Numbered from the stretch's first letter, positions 51,709 through 61,043 are shown. The stretch: DNA of 64,000 nt from Hyphomicrobiales bacterium (GCA_900469955.1 UBYX01000053.1:1-64000), one strand, 5' to 3'. Notes: generated from the sequence alone by a model not told the origin. A program made the numbers and translations.

Positions 51709-52215
51709 TCATCCCTGTCCCTTTGGCGGAACCGGTCCTCGGATTTCATCACCGCCACTAAATGCTCTGGCGAATTCCGGCGAAGAGATAAAGGCGAGGG
51801 TCCGACGCAATTCCTCAGACTTCTCCTTGCCGAAGGCCTTGTCGAAATGATCCTGGGCAACCGTCCAACGGGCGGTAAGTTCCCGCTGCTTCGCGGCACC
51901 AGCATCCGTCAGGCGCACCCGCTTCACCCTACGGTCCTTCTCGTCGGGGATCAGTTCGACAAACCCGTCGCGGAGGAGGGGTTTCAGCGTGTGACCGAGG
52001 GCGGAAAGGTCCATGACCATGATTTCCGCGAGCCTTTTCAGGGTCGATTCGCCGGAGCGGGCGATTTGCGACATGAGCGAAAATTGCGTGCCCTTGAGGC
52101 CGGTATCCCCCATGGCATCGTCGTAAAGCTGGCCAAGTTGCCGCGCGGCGCGGCGTACCGCGCTGTTGCTGCAATAAAGCCAGATGCCGTCCTCGAACTG
52201 ATCTTTTTCCATCAT
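51709..52215 (-). CDS. MarR-family regulator, divergent from a dehydrogenase
   Basis: A 168-residue MarR-type regulator with 'GTQFSLMSQIARSGESTLKRLAEIMVMDLSALGHTLKPLLRDGFVELIPDEKDRRVKRVRLTDAG' as the winged helix and wing; Asp-Arg-Arg in the wing is conserved. I chose ATG 52215 (52212 is adjacent) because the ORF up to 52320 would run into the palindrome at 52324-52345; the ribosome binding site is weak. It is divergent from the short-chain dehydrogenase and probably represses it, as is usual for such pairs. The inducer is unknown. Confidence 0.85.
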   Translation of the reverse strand: MMEKDQFEDGIWLYCSNSAVRRAARQLGQLYDDAMGDTGLKGTQFSLMSQIARSGESTLKRLAEIMVMDLSALGHTLKPLLRDGFVELIPDEKDRRVKRVRLTDAGAAKQRELTARWTVAQDHFDKAFGKEKSEELRRTLAFISSPEFARAFSGGDEIRGPVPPKGQG

Positions 52216-52323
52216 GGCTATCTGTTTCGTCGCGGCGGAGAGTGCCCGATTCCATCCCGCTCTGCTATCGCCAATAAAAAGTCTTCCGAACCTCTTGCAC
52301 AGCCGACTGGCCATCTTCATCTA

Positions 52324-52345
52324 TTTAGTGGCATATGCCAGTAAA
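52324..52345. promoter_or_regulatory. Palindromic operator between MarR and dehydrogenase genes
   Basis: A perfect 12-base palindrome, TGGCATATGCCA (52329-52340), is flanked by TTTA and TAAA, giving a 22-base imperfect palindrome with two mismatches. It lies 22-43 bases before the dehydrogenase start, so regulator binding would block that promoter. This is the strongest operator candidate in the window. Confidence 0.6.
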
Positions 52346-52366
52346 TTCCAGATCAGGAGATGGACG

Positions 52367-53188
52367 ATGACTAAAACCTCGAAACTTGGAACTGCCTTGG
52401 TGACCGGCGCATCCTCGGGCATCGGCGCGACCTATGCCGAGCGGCTGGCCCGCCGCGGCTACGACCTCGTGCTTGTGGCCCGGGATGAAGATCGCTTGAA
52501 GATTGCAGCCGAGCGTCTGGCTCGCGAGACGGGCGTCAAGGCCGTCGTACTTCGTGCGGATCTGACGCAGCGTTCCGAGATCGCGGTTGTCGATCGACGG
52601 CTGCGCGAGGATGATGCGATTACACTTTTTGTGAACAACGCCGGGATCGGTCCGACCGGTCCGCTTCTCCAGAGCGATACCGACTACCTGGACCGGATGG
52701 TGGACCTGAACGTGCTGGCGGCAAATCGTCTGGCAGTCGCCGCCGCGCAGGCGTTTGTCGCGCGTGGGAGGGGGAGCATTATCAATACGGCGTCGGTGGT
52801 CGCGCTCTGGCCGCAGGCATTCAGCGGTACCTATAGCGCCAGCAAGGCCTTTGTCCTGACTTTGACGGAATCTCTGGCCGCCGAACTGGCGGATACCGGC
52901 GTGCGTATTCAGGCGGTTCTGCCGGGGCTGACCCGTACGGAAATATTCGACCGGGTCGGCGGCTCGTTCGACAATATGGATCCCAACTTGGTGATGAATG
53001 TCGGCGATCTCGTCGATGCCGCGCTTGCCGGCTTTGATCAGGGTGAAGTGGTCACCATTCCTTCGCTCTCGGACAAGAGGCTCTACGAGGCGCTCGAAGC
53101 AGCCCGCGGTGAGCTTCGGCCACATCTGTCGCTCAGCAAACCCGCCGCCCGTTACGGCGTAGCTGATGCTTCTGCCAACGCGGCCTGA
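52367..53188 (+). CDS. Short-chain dehydrogenase/reductase
   Basis: A 273-residue classical SDR. Cofactor motif TGASSGIG (about 14-21), NNAG, catalytic Ser in NTAS and Tyr/Lys in YSASK (about 155-159) are present. The sequence resembles the DltE/short-chain ketoreductase group with preference for NADPH; the substrate is unknown. Regulation by the divergent MarR through the palindrome is likely. The start at 52367 follows AGGAG; the frame is open from 52214. The stop is three bases from that of the convergent P450. Confidence 0.9.
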   Translation: MTKTSKLGTALVTGASSGIGATYAERLARRGYDLVLVARDEDRLKIAAERLARETGVKAVVLRADLTQRSEIAVVDRRLREDDAITLFVNNAGIGPTGPLLQSDTDYLDRMVDLNVLAANRLAVAAAQAFVARGRGSIINTASVVALWPQAFSGTYSASKAFVLTLTESLAAELADTGVRIQAVLPGLTRTEIFDRVGGSFDNMDPNLVMNVGDLVDAALAGFDQGEVVTIPSLSDKRLYEALEAARGELRPHLSLSKPAARYGVADASANAA

Positions 53189-53191
53189 CGC

Positions 53192-54439
53192 TCACCATGC
53201 CAGGTCCAGTCGCTCCAATCCATGGAAGTGATAGACATCCTTGACCGACGGCGGTCTGGCGATCTTGAGCCCCGGCAGTCGGCGGAAGAGGATCGGCAGC
53301 ACGGTGTTCAGCTCCAGCCGCGCCAGCGGGGCGCCGATGCAGAAATGGATGCCGGCGCCGAACGAAAGGTTCGGCGCCTCCTGCCGGTCTGGCTTAAAGA
53401 CCAGCGGATCGGAGAACTTTTTAGGGTCGAGATTGGCGGCGGCGAGGATGAGGCTCACCTTGTCGCCGCGCTTGAATGTGACGCCGTCGATTTCAACATC
53501 TTCCAGCGCCCAACGCTGGAAGATGTGGACCGGTGCGCAGATACGCAGCGTTTCTTCGACGGTCCGTTCCGTTGCCGTCTCGTCGCGGAAAAGAGCGGCT
53601 GCCGGAAGCCCGCTTTCCAGGATCACACGAACCGAGTTGCCGATCTGATGGACCGTTGCCTCGTGCCCGGCATTCAGGAGCACGATTGTCGTCGAGACCA
53701 GTTCGTCGTCGGTGAGATACTGGCCCTTGTGCTCCGTGTGGATCATGTGGGTGAGCAGGTCTTCGCGTGGTTCGCGGCGCCGCTCGGCGATCAGTCGCCT
53801 GACGTAATCGGCGAACTCCCTGGCGGCGCGATCTGCGGCGTGCTCGTCCTCGCGGCTGCGCTTGAACATGTACATGCCAACATAGGCATGCGACCATTCG
53901 AGAAGTTGCGGTCCCATTTCGTCCGGAATGCCGATCATTCTGGCGATCATGGTTACGGGGATCACGTCCGCAAAGGATGATAGAAGCTCCGTTTCGCCGT
54001 TCTTGTCGAAACCGTCGATCAGTCGCTCCGCGAGCTCCGCGATTTCCGGCCGGAGCTTTTCGATATGCCTGGAAACGAAGGCGCGGTTGACGAGCGTGCG
54101 GAGCCGCGTGTGTTCCGGCGGCTCAAGTTCCAGCAGGGAATGACGCTCGGCCAGATCGAAATTTTCAAGATGCGGCTCAGGCTCAGGCAGGCCAAGCTCC
54201 TGGCGGCTGGCGATATGCAGGATCTGGCGGCCGAACCGCCGGTCGCGCAGAAGCGCGTTCACATGGTCATAACCGGTGATGAACCATTGTTTCTGCTCCG
54301 CCCAATGGAAGGTCGCACAGTGCTCGTGGAGAGCCGCATAGACGCGGTTGGGATCACTGTAAAATGCCGGGTTTCGCCCGTCGAGGGAGACGCGGCGGGC
54401 TTCCGGATCGATGCGGAGGAAATCGGGCAGACGGGTCAT
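53192..54439 (-). CDS. Cytochrome P450, bacterial class I type
   Basis: A 415-residue soluble P450. The I-helix motif is AGHEAT, the K-helix EETLRI and the heme loop FGAGIHFCIGAPLAR with axial Cys367, the typical bacterial FGxGxHxCxG form. The N-terminal part reads 'DFLRIDPEARRVSLDGRNPAFYSDPNRVYAALHEHC'. The protein is more like CYP105/CYP107-type enzymes that need a separate ferredoxin and reductase, which are not nearby. The substrate is unknown. The start at 54439 is the first Met before the fold; the frame reaches 54715. Confidence 0.9.
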   Translation of the reverse strand: MTRLPDFLRIDPEARRVSLDGRNPAFYSDPNRVYAALHEHCATFHWAEQKQWFITGYDHVNALLRDRRFGRQILHIASRQELGLPEPEPHLENFDLAERHSLLELEPPEHTRLRTLVNRAFVSRHIEKLRPEIAELAERLIDGFDKNGETELLSSFADVIPVTMIARMIGIPDEMGPQLLEWSHAYVGMYMFKRSREDEHAADRAAREFADYVRRLIAERRREPREDLLTHMIHTEHKGQYLTDDELVSTTIVLLNAGHEATVHQIGNSVRVILESGLPAAALFRDETATERTVEETLRICAPVHIFQRWALEDVEIDGVTFKRGDKVSLILAAANLDPKKFSDPLVFKPDRQEAPNLSFGAGIHFCIGAPLARLELNTVLPILFRRLPGLKIARPPSVKDVYHFHGLERLDLAW

Positions 54440-54552
54440 CCGTCGAGACCTAAAGGATTTCGGCGGGCCGGAAAAGAGGTGGCAATTGATGCAATTCCAG
54501 ATTGCGGTTATGGTGGATGTTGCACGTAGGCCTGCGGCCGGGAGAGACGTCG

Positions 54553-55374
54553 ATGGATTTGTCATCGCGGGAATACAAGCTGATGCTGGACACGGATCGG
54601 TTCGTCGGCGACGTCGAGACATGTCGTCCCAAGGTCTCCGATTTCTGGGCGGATATCTGTGAAAAGCTGGGAGGTGAGGTGGACGCCAAAGGCAAGCTCG
54701 ATGTCCTGAAGCCAAAGAAGCAGCGAGATGTTTTCTTTCTGGATACGGAAGGGACCGATCTCTACCGGCTGTCCAACCTCGTCTTCCGGATGCGGCGTCC
54801 GCGGGGCTCCGACGGGCCGTGGTCGGCGACGTTGAAATTCCGGCATGGCGACCGGCTGCTTGCCGCCGCGCAGGCCTTTCATTCCGGAGATGACGACGGC
54901 GTCAAGTTCGAGGAGGACGTCAAGGCGATGCCGCCTGCCGGCACGCCGCGGTTCTGGGCGCTGTTCAGCCGTTCGGTCGAGGCCGAGTTCGATGACGAAG
55001 CCGAGCCCGCAACGGTCGGCGACTGTCTGAAGCCTTACGAAGATTTCGGCAGGATATCTTTGCCGCCTCGCAATGCTGATGTCTTCCAGGTTGGCGACTT
55101 GCGGATACGCGAGCACGTATTCGAAGGGGGGCTACTCAAATTATCAGAGGATGTGAGGGCGGAATGCGCACTCATTCTATGGTGGAAAGAGAAGAGCCAT
55201 CCAAATCCCGTGGCCGCCGAGTTCAGCTTCCGCTTCGACCTTGAGGACGGGGAGGCGAGCGCCGGGGCAGTGCGCAACGCCTGGACCGCCATGACCATTC
55301 TCTGCTCTTCGCCTTGGGTAGACCCGAAAGGACCGACCAAGACCGCTCTGGTTTATGGTTCTGCGGAGGTCTGA
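54553..55374 (+). CDS. Unrecognised cytosolic protein, possibly CYTH-like
   Basis: A 273-residue soluble protein without signal peptide or membrane segment. I do not recognise a family. Charged strands such as 'SREYKLMLDTD', 'NLVFRMRRPRG', 'SATLKFRHGDR' and 'VKFEEDVKA' recall the alternating basic and acidic residues of triphosphate tunnel (CYTH/VTC) enzymes, but the exact ExExK motif is not present, so this is only a suggestion. The start at 54553 follows GGGAGAG. It is divergent from the P450 and its stop is one base from the stop of the convergent ggt. Confidence 0.65.
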   Translation: MDLSSREYKLMLDTDRFVGDVETCRPKVSDFWADICEKLGGEVDAKGKLDVLKPKKQRDVFFLDTEGTDLYRLSNLVFRMRRPRGSDGPWSATLKFRHGDRLLAAAQAFHSGDDDGVKFEEDVKAMPPAGTPRFWALFSRSVEAEFDDEAEPATVGDCLKPYEDFGRISLPPRNADVFQVGDLRIREHVFEGGLLKLSEDVRAECALILWWKEKSHPNPVAAEFSFRFDLEDGEASAGAVRNAWTAMTILCSSPWVDPKGPTKTALVYGSAEV

Positions 55375-55375
55375 A

Positions 55376-57133
55376 CTATTCGCCGACCGCGGCTCCTTCG
55401 CGGCGCGGATCGGCGCTGCCGGCGAGCCCGCTGGCGGTGATCTCGATCGCATGCAGGCCGGAATTCATTTCGCCGACCTTTACCTCATACCCGAGCGCCT
55501 TGAGTGGTTCGGCAAGCTTCTCGGCGTCGGTGCCGGCCTCGATGTCGTAGGTGCCGAACCGGTTGATGAGATGCGGCTGCGCGACGATCTGCTCCACCGG
55601 CATGCCCCAGTCGATATAGGCGATCAGCGCTTGTGCGACGTAGCCGATGATCTGGCTGCCGCCCGGCGAGCCGATGGCGAGCAGCGGCTTGCCGTCCTTC
55701 ATGACGATCGTCGGCGACATGGACGAACGGGGCCGCTTTCCCGGCTCGACGCGATTGGCGACCGGCAGGCTTCCTTCATGTGTCTTGAAGGAGAAGTCGG
55801 TGAGTTCGTTGTTGAGCAGAAAGCCGTTCGTCATCAGCCGCGAGCCGAAGCCGCTTTCGATGGTCGTGGTCATCGAGACGACATTGCCTTCTTTGTCGAC
55901 GATCACGAAATGGCTGGTGGAGGGGAGCTCGATTGCCGCATCGCGGCCGAAGAAAAGGGCATGGTCCCATTCCGGCTCGCCCGCCTTCACCGCATCGGCG
56001 GCAAGCGCCTTGCCGCCGTCGAGCAGGTCGGCTCGCTTGCCGAGATAGTCTTTCTTGAGGAGCCCCTTGACCGGCAGGGGCACGAAATCGGTGTCGGCGA
56101 GATAACGTTCGCGATCTGCAAAGGCGAGGCGCTGGGCGTCGCCGATGATCCGCCAGCTCTCTGCATTTTGCGGCCCCAACGCCTTCACGTCGAAGTTCTC
56201 GATGATGCCGAGCATCTGCCCAATGGCGACCGCGCCGGAGGAGGGTGGCCCCATACCGCAGACATCAAGTGCGCGGTAGTTGAAGCAGACGGTTTCCCGT
56301 TCCTTGATACGGTAGCTGGCGAGATCCGCAAGCGACAGCACGCCCGGATTGCCGGCGGCGTCGCGGACCGTTTTGACGATCGCCTCCGCGATCGGTCCCT
56401 TGTAGAAAGCATCGGCTCCGCCCGACGCAATCGCCTTCAGCGTTTCCGCATAAGCCGGGTTCTGGAGGGTCGCTCCGGCTTTCAGCGGCGCTCCCGCTTC
56501 ATCGTAGAAATAACCGCGAGGCCCATCATATTTCTTCAGTCGGTCGCCTTCCGCCGCAAGGAGCGAAGCAAGACGAGGGGAAACGGCGAATCCTTCGGCG
56601 GCAAGCTTTCCCGCCGGTTCGAAAAGGCTGGCCCATTCTGCCTTTCCATAGCGTTTGTGCACGTCTTCTAGTAGACGCACTGTGCCGGGCGTGCCCACCG
56701 AGCGGCCACCGACCACCGCGTCCATGAATTTCAGCGGCTGGCCTTGGGCATCGAGAAAAAGCTTGGGCGTCGCCTCCATCGGCGCGGTCTCGCGGCCGTC
56801 GAAAGTGGTCAGCCTGCCGGATCCGGCGTCGTAGTAGACCAGGAAGGAGCCGCCGCCGAGGCCGGAGCTCTGCGGCTCCACGAGCCCGAGCACCGTCTGG
56901 ACGGCTACCATGGCGTCGATCGCATTGCCGCCTTTGGTGATGATCTCGCGGCCTGCCTCCGCGGCGTGCGGATTGGCTGCCGCGACCATGAAGTTCTTCG
57001 TTTCCACGCGTTTTGCGGCGGTGAAGCCCGTGGCTCGTTCCGGCGCCACGGTGTCGGAAGCTTGCTGAGCCGGCAGCACCCCGGCCCAAAGCGTCAAAGA
57101 AAAAACGATTCCTGTGAAAAGGCCCATCCGCAT
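55376..57133 (-). CDS. ggt: Gamma-glutamyltranspeptidase
   Basis: A 585-residue exported enzyme that hydrolyses glutathione or transfers its gamma-glutamyl group. It has a signal peptide (about 1-23, ending near AQQ), the donor-binding 'TTFDGRETAPMEA' and the autoprocessing site TSHFVIVDKEGN, whose Thr becomes the nucleophile at the N-terminus of the small subunit (TTIESGFGSRLM follows). 'GSPGGSQIIGYVAQALI' and the C-terminal region complete the family pattern. The start is ATG 57133 or 57127. It is upstream of the convergent unrecognised gene, ending one base away. Confidence 0.94.
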   Translation of the reverse strand: MRMGLFTGIVFSLTLWAGVLPAQQASDTVAPERATGFTAAKRVETKNFMVAAANPHAAEAGREIITKGGNAIDAMVAVQTVLGLVEPQSSGLGGGSFLVYYDAGSGRLTTFDGRETAPMEATPKLFLDAQGQPLKFMDAVVGGRSVGTPGTVRLLEDVHKRYGKAEWASLFEPAGKLAAEGFAVSPRLASLLAAEGDRLKKYDGPRGYFYDEAGAPLKAGATLQNPAYAETLKAIASGGADAFYKGPIAEAIVKTVRDAAGNPGVLSLADLASYRIKERETVCFNYRALDVCGMGPPSSGAVAIGQMLGIIENFDVKALGPQNAESWRIIGDAQRLAFADRERYLADTDFVPLPVKGLLKKDYLGKRADLLDGGKALAADAVKAGEPEWDHALFFGRDAAIELPSTSHFVIVDKEGNVVSMTTTIESGFGSRLMTNGFLLNNELTDFSFKTHEGSLPVANRVEPGKRPRSSMSPTIVMKDGKPLLAIGSPGGSQIIGYVAQALIAYIDWGMPVEQIVAQPHLINRFGTYDIEAGTDAEKLAEPLKALGYEVKVGEMNSGLHAIEITASGLAGSADPRREGAAVGE

Positions 57134-57198
57134 GATGCATCCTCCGCAACGCTCTGCCCATCATCGAATGTGGGCGTCGGAGGGCGAAGGGCAAGAGG

Positions 57199-58488
57199 TC
57201 AGCGTTGGCCGAGTGCCGCCAGACGTTTGAGCGCTGCCACTTGATGGTTGGCCCGCAGATCCGTCGGGGCTTCGTCCTCGCCCTGCCGATCGACGGCGGG
57301 AACGATAAAGGCTTCTCCCCCGGTATCGACGGCGGTGCGGTCGCGGCCGCTTTCCTTGGCGGCATAGAGGGCCCGGTCGGCTGCGCTGAGCAGGAGATCG
57401 AGATCGGCGTCGTCGGCCACGGCCAGGGCAATCCCGACGCTCACGGTAACCTTGATCTGGTGATCGCCGACGTTGATCGTCTGCTGTTTTAGCGTGAGCC
57501 GGATAGCTTCCGCGATACTGGCGGCCTCCACCATGTCGCCGACGCGCAGGATGGATGCGAATTCCTCGCCGCCCATTCGGCCGAACGAGCCGCGGCCTCG
57601 CAGCGACGTCTGGCCGACCTTGGAGAACGCGACCAAAACGGCATCGCCGGCCTGATGGCCGCAGCGGTCGTTGATCTGCTTGAAGCAGTCGAGATCCAAA
57701 TGCAGCATCGCGATCAGCGGCTTGTCGGCCTTCTGGACACCGCAAAGCGCACGGAACTCCTCGATCAGGCCGCGCCGGTTGAGCACCCCCGTCAGCGGGT
57801 CGGTCAGGGCCAACGCCTTCAGCTTTTCCTCCGACCGTTCGGTCAGCAGTCTTGCGGCGCCTGCGACAAACGCGATGAAGCAGAAGGCGGCGGGGAAGAA
57901 GAGAAGTGCCGCATTCGGGGCCGACGCAAAGGAGGTCGGGGGGCGCACGATCGCCAGCACGGCGCTGACACCGTTGGCAAGAAGCTGGATGCCAATCAAA
58001 ATCGCCAGGAAGCGACGGGTCGGGTGAGAAGGGCCTCTGTTCGAGACGAGAATGCCGATCAGGATCGCATAGCCGACCATGGCCGCGCCGTTATAGAGGA
58101 CCACCCGGTTGGCAAAATTCTCGCGTACCGGGTCGAGGAACATGCCGGCGATCCAGATCAGTGCCGGAATGGCGACAAACCCTCCGACCGGCTTGCCATC
58201 GAATTGCAGAAATCCGGTGATCCACAGACCAACGCCTGCGAAGACTATGGTATTGGCGATCTCGATCGACACGAAGTCGGGAATATAGCCGCGCAGAGCC
58301 AGCAGCGTCACACCCAAACCATGCAGCGCAAAGCCGCTGCCCCAGCTCAGATAAAAACTCTCCCGTTCGTAGAACCAGCGTGACCAGAGGAGCGCGGCGA
58401 GCGTCATCGCCTCCGCAGCCCAAATCACCAGGCCCGTCAAAATATCCACGTCAAACCCCCACGCCCTAAATTCGGGCATGACCAGCAT
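57199..58488 (-). CDS. Membrane diguanylate cyclase (GGDEF)
   Basis: A 429-residue protein with an N-terminal sensor of seven or so helices (about 12-205), then a GGDEF domain (about 220-385). The signature is GRMGGEEFASI (GGEEF form) with the preceding 'LHLDLDCFKQINDRCGHQAGDAVLVAFS' for metal and nucleotide binding, so c-di-GMP synthesis is likely. There is no EAL domain. The sensor resembles MASE-type membrane receptors, ligand unknown. It follows ggt on the same strand with a 66-base gap. Confidence 0.92.
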   Translation of the reverse strand: MLVMPEFRAWGFDVDILTGLVIWAAEAMTLAALLWSRWFYERESFYLSWGSGFALHGLGVTLLALRGYIPDFVSIEIANTIVFAGVGLWITGFLQFDGKPVGGFVAIPALIWIAGMFLDPVRENFANRVVLYNGAAMVGYAILIGILVSNRGPSHPTRRFLAILIGIQLLANGVSAVLAIVRPPTSFASAPNAALLFFPAAFCFIAFVAGAARLLTERSEEKLKALALTDPLTGVLNRRGLIEEFRALCGVQKADKPLIAMLHLDLDCFKQINDRCGHQAGDAVLVAFSKVGQTSLRGRGSFGRMGGEEFASILRVGDMVEAASIAEAIRLTLKQQTINVGDHQIKVTVSVGIALAVADDADLDLLLSAADRALYAAKESGRDRTAVDTGGEAFIVPAVDRQGEDEAPTDLRANHQVAALKRLAALGQR

Positions 58489-58824
58489 GGCAGAGAGTCT
58501 TTAAAATGATGTTGCCGACTATGCGCAGTCCCCACTGGGGTATTGAGAAGGAATTCGCACATATGCCCAGATCTTCACGCCTGCTTTACTCTGATCCCTC
58601 AAAAACCTGTGCGGCTTGACAAAACCAGGTTCTGACCGGCTGCGATCTCGGGGAAATCGGGTTAGCGGTCAGTTTCGCACATCCTACGGCGATTAAGGAT
58701 ATCGGATGCTCCGTCTTGAAGTACCGGGCGTTGACACTCTATGTAGGGATGACCCATTCCATTTGATTCCGGAGCGCCTTCTGCCTTCGGCCCGGGATCA
58801 AGAGAAGCTTGACAAAGGACGGAC
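58489..58824. other. 336-base region upstream of clpP
   Basis: No gene is visible. It carries TTGACA hexamers at 58616-58621 and 58731-58736 and a CTTGAA at 58715-58720, so it probably holds more than one promoter for clpP, but no -10 box is convincing at the correct spacing. The short frames here are not supported. Confidence 0.45.
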
Positions 58825-59457
58825 ATGAGAAATCCAGTTGATACCGCAATGGCCTTGGTGCCGATGGTCGTTGAACAGACCAATCGCGGTGAGCGCTCCT
58901 ACGACATCTTTTCGCGGCTTCTCAAGGAGCGCATCATCTTCCTGACCGGTCCGGTGGAAGATCAGATGGCGTCGCTCGTCTGCGCGCAGCTCCTGTTCCT
59001 CGAGGCCGAGAACCCCAAGAAGGAAATCGCCCTCTACATCAATTCGCCCGGCGGCGTCGTGACCGCCGGCATGGCGATCTACGATACGATGCAGTTCATC
59101 AAGCCTGCAGTGTCGACGCTCTGCATCGGTCAGGCGGCATCCATGGGCTCGCTGCTGCTCTGCGCCGGCGAAAAGGGCATGCGCTTTGCCACCCCGAACG
59201 CGCGCATCATGGTGCACCAGCCGTCGGGTGGGTTCCAGGGCCAGGCATCGGACATCGAACGTCATGCCCGTGACATATTGAAGATGAAGAGACGTCTTAA
59301 CGAGGTCTACGTGAAGCACACGGGCCGCACGTTGGAGGAAGTCGAAAAGACCCTCGACCGCGACCACTTCATGACGGCCGACGAAGCCCAGGACTGGGGT
59401 GTCATCGACAAGATCCTGACATCGCGTCAGGAACTCGAGGGTGGCTCCGCAGACTGA
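58825..59457 (+). CDS. clpP: ATP-dependent Clp protease proteolytic subunit
   Basis: A 210-residue serine peptidase that forms the tetradecameric proteolytic chamber used by ClpX and ClpA. The triad is Ser106 (GQAASMGSL), His131 (MVHQPSGG) and Asp180, offset nine from the E. coli numbering, as usual in this group. 'YINSPGGVVTAGMAIYDTMQ' builds the substrate groove. The start follows AAAGGACGG. Together with clpX and lon it forms the protein-quality-control cluster; a terminator-free but potentially structured spacer separates it from clpX. Confidence 0.97.
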   Translation: MRNPVDTAMALVPMVVEQTNRGERSYDIFSRLLKERIIFLTGPVEDQMASLVCAQLLFLEAENPKKEIALYINSPGGVVTAGMAIYDTMQFIKPAVSTLCIGQAASMGSLLLCAGEKGMRFATPNARIMVHQPSGGFQGQASDIERHARDILKMKRRLNEVYVKHTGRTLEEVEKTLDRDHFMTADEAQDWGVIDKILTSRQELEGGSAD

Positions 59458-59460
59458 GAT

Positions 59461-59532
59461 TAATAGCGGATCCTGTGCGTCTCACCCGTTGTGAGCAAAA
59501 AAGGGTTTCAAGTCGCACGGAAAGCGCTATTA
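59461..59532 (+). other. Possible structured RNA between clpP and clpX
   Basis: Four bases after the clpP stop, three nested stems can form: TAATAGCG (59461-59468) with CGCTATTA (59525-59532), CCTGTGCG (72-79 end) with CGCACGG (59514-59520), and CTCAC (59481-59485) with GTGAG (59491-59495). No T-run follows, so it is not a simple terminator. It could be an RNA regulatory element or a processing site. No sequence family is recognised. Confidence 0.35.
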
Positions 59533-59738
59533 GTACCTATTAATGCTGTGTTGAACTTTTGTGACATAGCATGCGTTTCTTGAGGGTTTCGTTGCCGCCG
59601 ATCTGCATGGTGTGGCCGGATCGGTAGAGTACCCTTGGGGCAGGCGGAACGTCAGTCCGTCAGGACGCGTGCCGGCGGGCTGTAGAGTGGACCGCGCCCG
59701 TTTTTGACGTGAGCGCGGAGTGCTGGAAGGAAAGTGAT

Positions 59739-61016
59739 ATGAGCAAAGTCAGCGGCAGCAACGGCGGCGACTCGAAGAATACCCTGTATTGCTCTTTCTG
59801 CGGAAAGAGCCAGCACGAAGTCCGGAAGTTGATCGCCGGACCGACCGTATTCATCTGCGATGAATGCGTCGAATTGTGCATGGACATTATCCGCGAAGAG
59901 AACAAGACCTCGATGGTCAAGTCGCGCGACGGGGTTCCGACGCCGCAGGACATCATCAAGGTTCTCGACGAATACGTCATTGGCCAGAAACAGGCCAAAC
60001 GCATCCTGTCGGTGGCGGTGCATAACCACTACAAGCGCCTGGCGCATGCCTCCAAGGGCGGCGACGTCGAGCTTGCGAAGTCGAACATCATGCTGGTTGG
60101 TCCGACCGGCTGCGGCAAGACCTATCTTGCCCAGACGCTCGCCCGCATCATCGACGTTCCCTTCACGATGGCAGATGCCACGACGCTGACCGAAGCCGGC
60201 TATGTCGGCGAAGACGTTGAAAACATCATCCTGAAGCTTCTGCAGGCCGCCGACTACAATGTCGAGCGCGCCCAGCGTGGCATCGTCTACATCGACGAAG
60301 TGGACAAGATATCCCGCAAGTCGGACAATCCCTCGATCACCCGCGACGTGTCGGGCGAGGGCGTCCAGCAGGCGCTTCTGAAGATCATGGAAGGCACGGT
60401 TGCCTCGGTTCCGCCTCAGGGTGGCCGCAAGCATCCGCAGCAGGAATTCCTGCAGGTCGACACGACGAACATACTGTTCATCTGCGGCGGCGCCTTTGCC
60501 GGTCTCGACAAGATCATCTCCGCTCGCGGCGAAAAGACCTCGATCGGCTTTGCCGCGACGGTTCGCGCTCAGGACGAGCGCCGCGTTGGCGAAGTGCTGC
60601 GCGAGCTCGAGCCAGAAGATCTGGTGAAGTTCGGCCTGATCCCGGAATTCATCGGCCGTCTGCCGGTTCTGGCGACGCTGGAAGACCTGGACGAGGATGC
60701 GCTGATCCAGATCCTTTCCGAACCGAAGAACGCGCTTGTCAAGCAGTACCAGCGCCTGTTCGAGATGGAGGATGTGGAACTGACCTTCCACGAAGACGCC
60801 CTGCGCGAAATCGCCAAGAGGGCGATCGTCCGCAAGACCGGTGCTCGCGGCCTTCGGTCGATCATGGAAAAGATCCTGCTCGACACGATGTTCGAGCTTC
60901 CGGCTCTGGAAGGCGTTCGCGAAGTGGTGATATCCGAGGAGGTCGTTCGCGGTACTGCGCGTCCGCTCTACATCTATGCGGATCGCCAGGACGAGAAGGC
61001 CAACGTTTCCGCCTAA
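59739..61016 (+). CDS. clpX: ATP-dependent Clp protease ATPase subunit ClpX
   Basis: A 425-residue AAA+ unfoldase. The N-terminal zinc domain has CSFCGK and CDECVELC; the ATPase has Walker A GPTGCGKT, Walker B VYIDEVDKI, the pore loop in 'EAGYVGEDVEN', the RKH loop in GGRKHPQQEF, and the IGF loop (TSIGFAA) that docks to ClpP. The sensor arginine is in GARGLRS. The start at 59739 has GGAAGGAAAG upstream; the frame is open from 59709. A terminator follows, so lon is separately transcribed. Confidence 0.97.
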   Translation: MSKVSGSNGGDSKNTLYCSFCGKSQHEVRKLIAGPTVFICDECVELCMDIIREENKTSMVKSRDGVPTPQDIIKVLDEYVIGQKQAKRILSVAVHNHYKRLAHASKGGDVELAKSNIMLVGPTGCGKTYLAQTLARIIDVPFTMADATTLTEAGYVGEDVENIILKLLQAADYNVERAQRGIVYIDEVDKISRKSDNPSITRDVSGEGVQQALLKIMEGTVASVPPQGGRKHPQQEFLQVDTTNILFICGGAFAGLDKIISARGEKTSIGFAATVRAQDERRVGEVLRELEPEDLVKFGLIPEFIGRLPVLATLEDLDEDALIQILSEPKNALVKQYQRLFEMEDVELTFHEDALREIAKRAIVRKTGARGLRSIMEKILLDTMFELPALEGVREVVISEEVVRGTARPLYIYADRQDEKANVSA

Positions 61017-61043
61017 TCCCGCGTGATCCGATAATCACATTGG

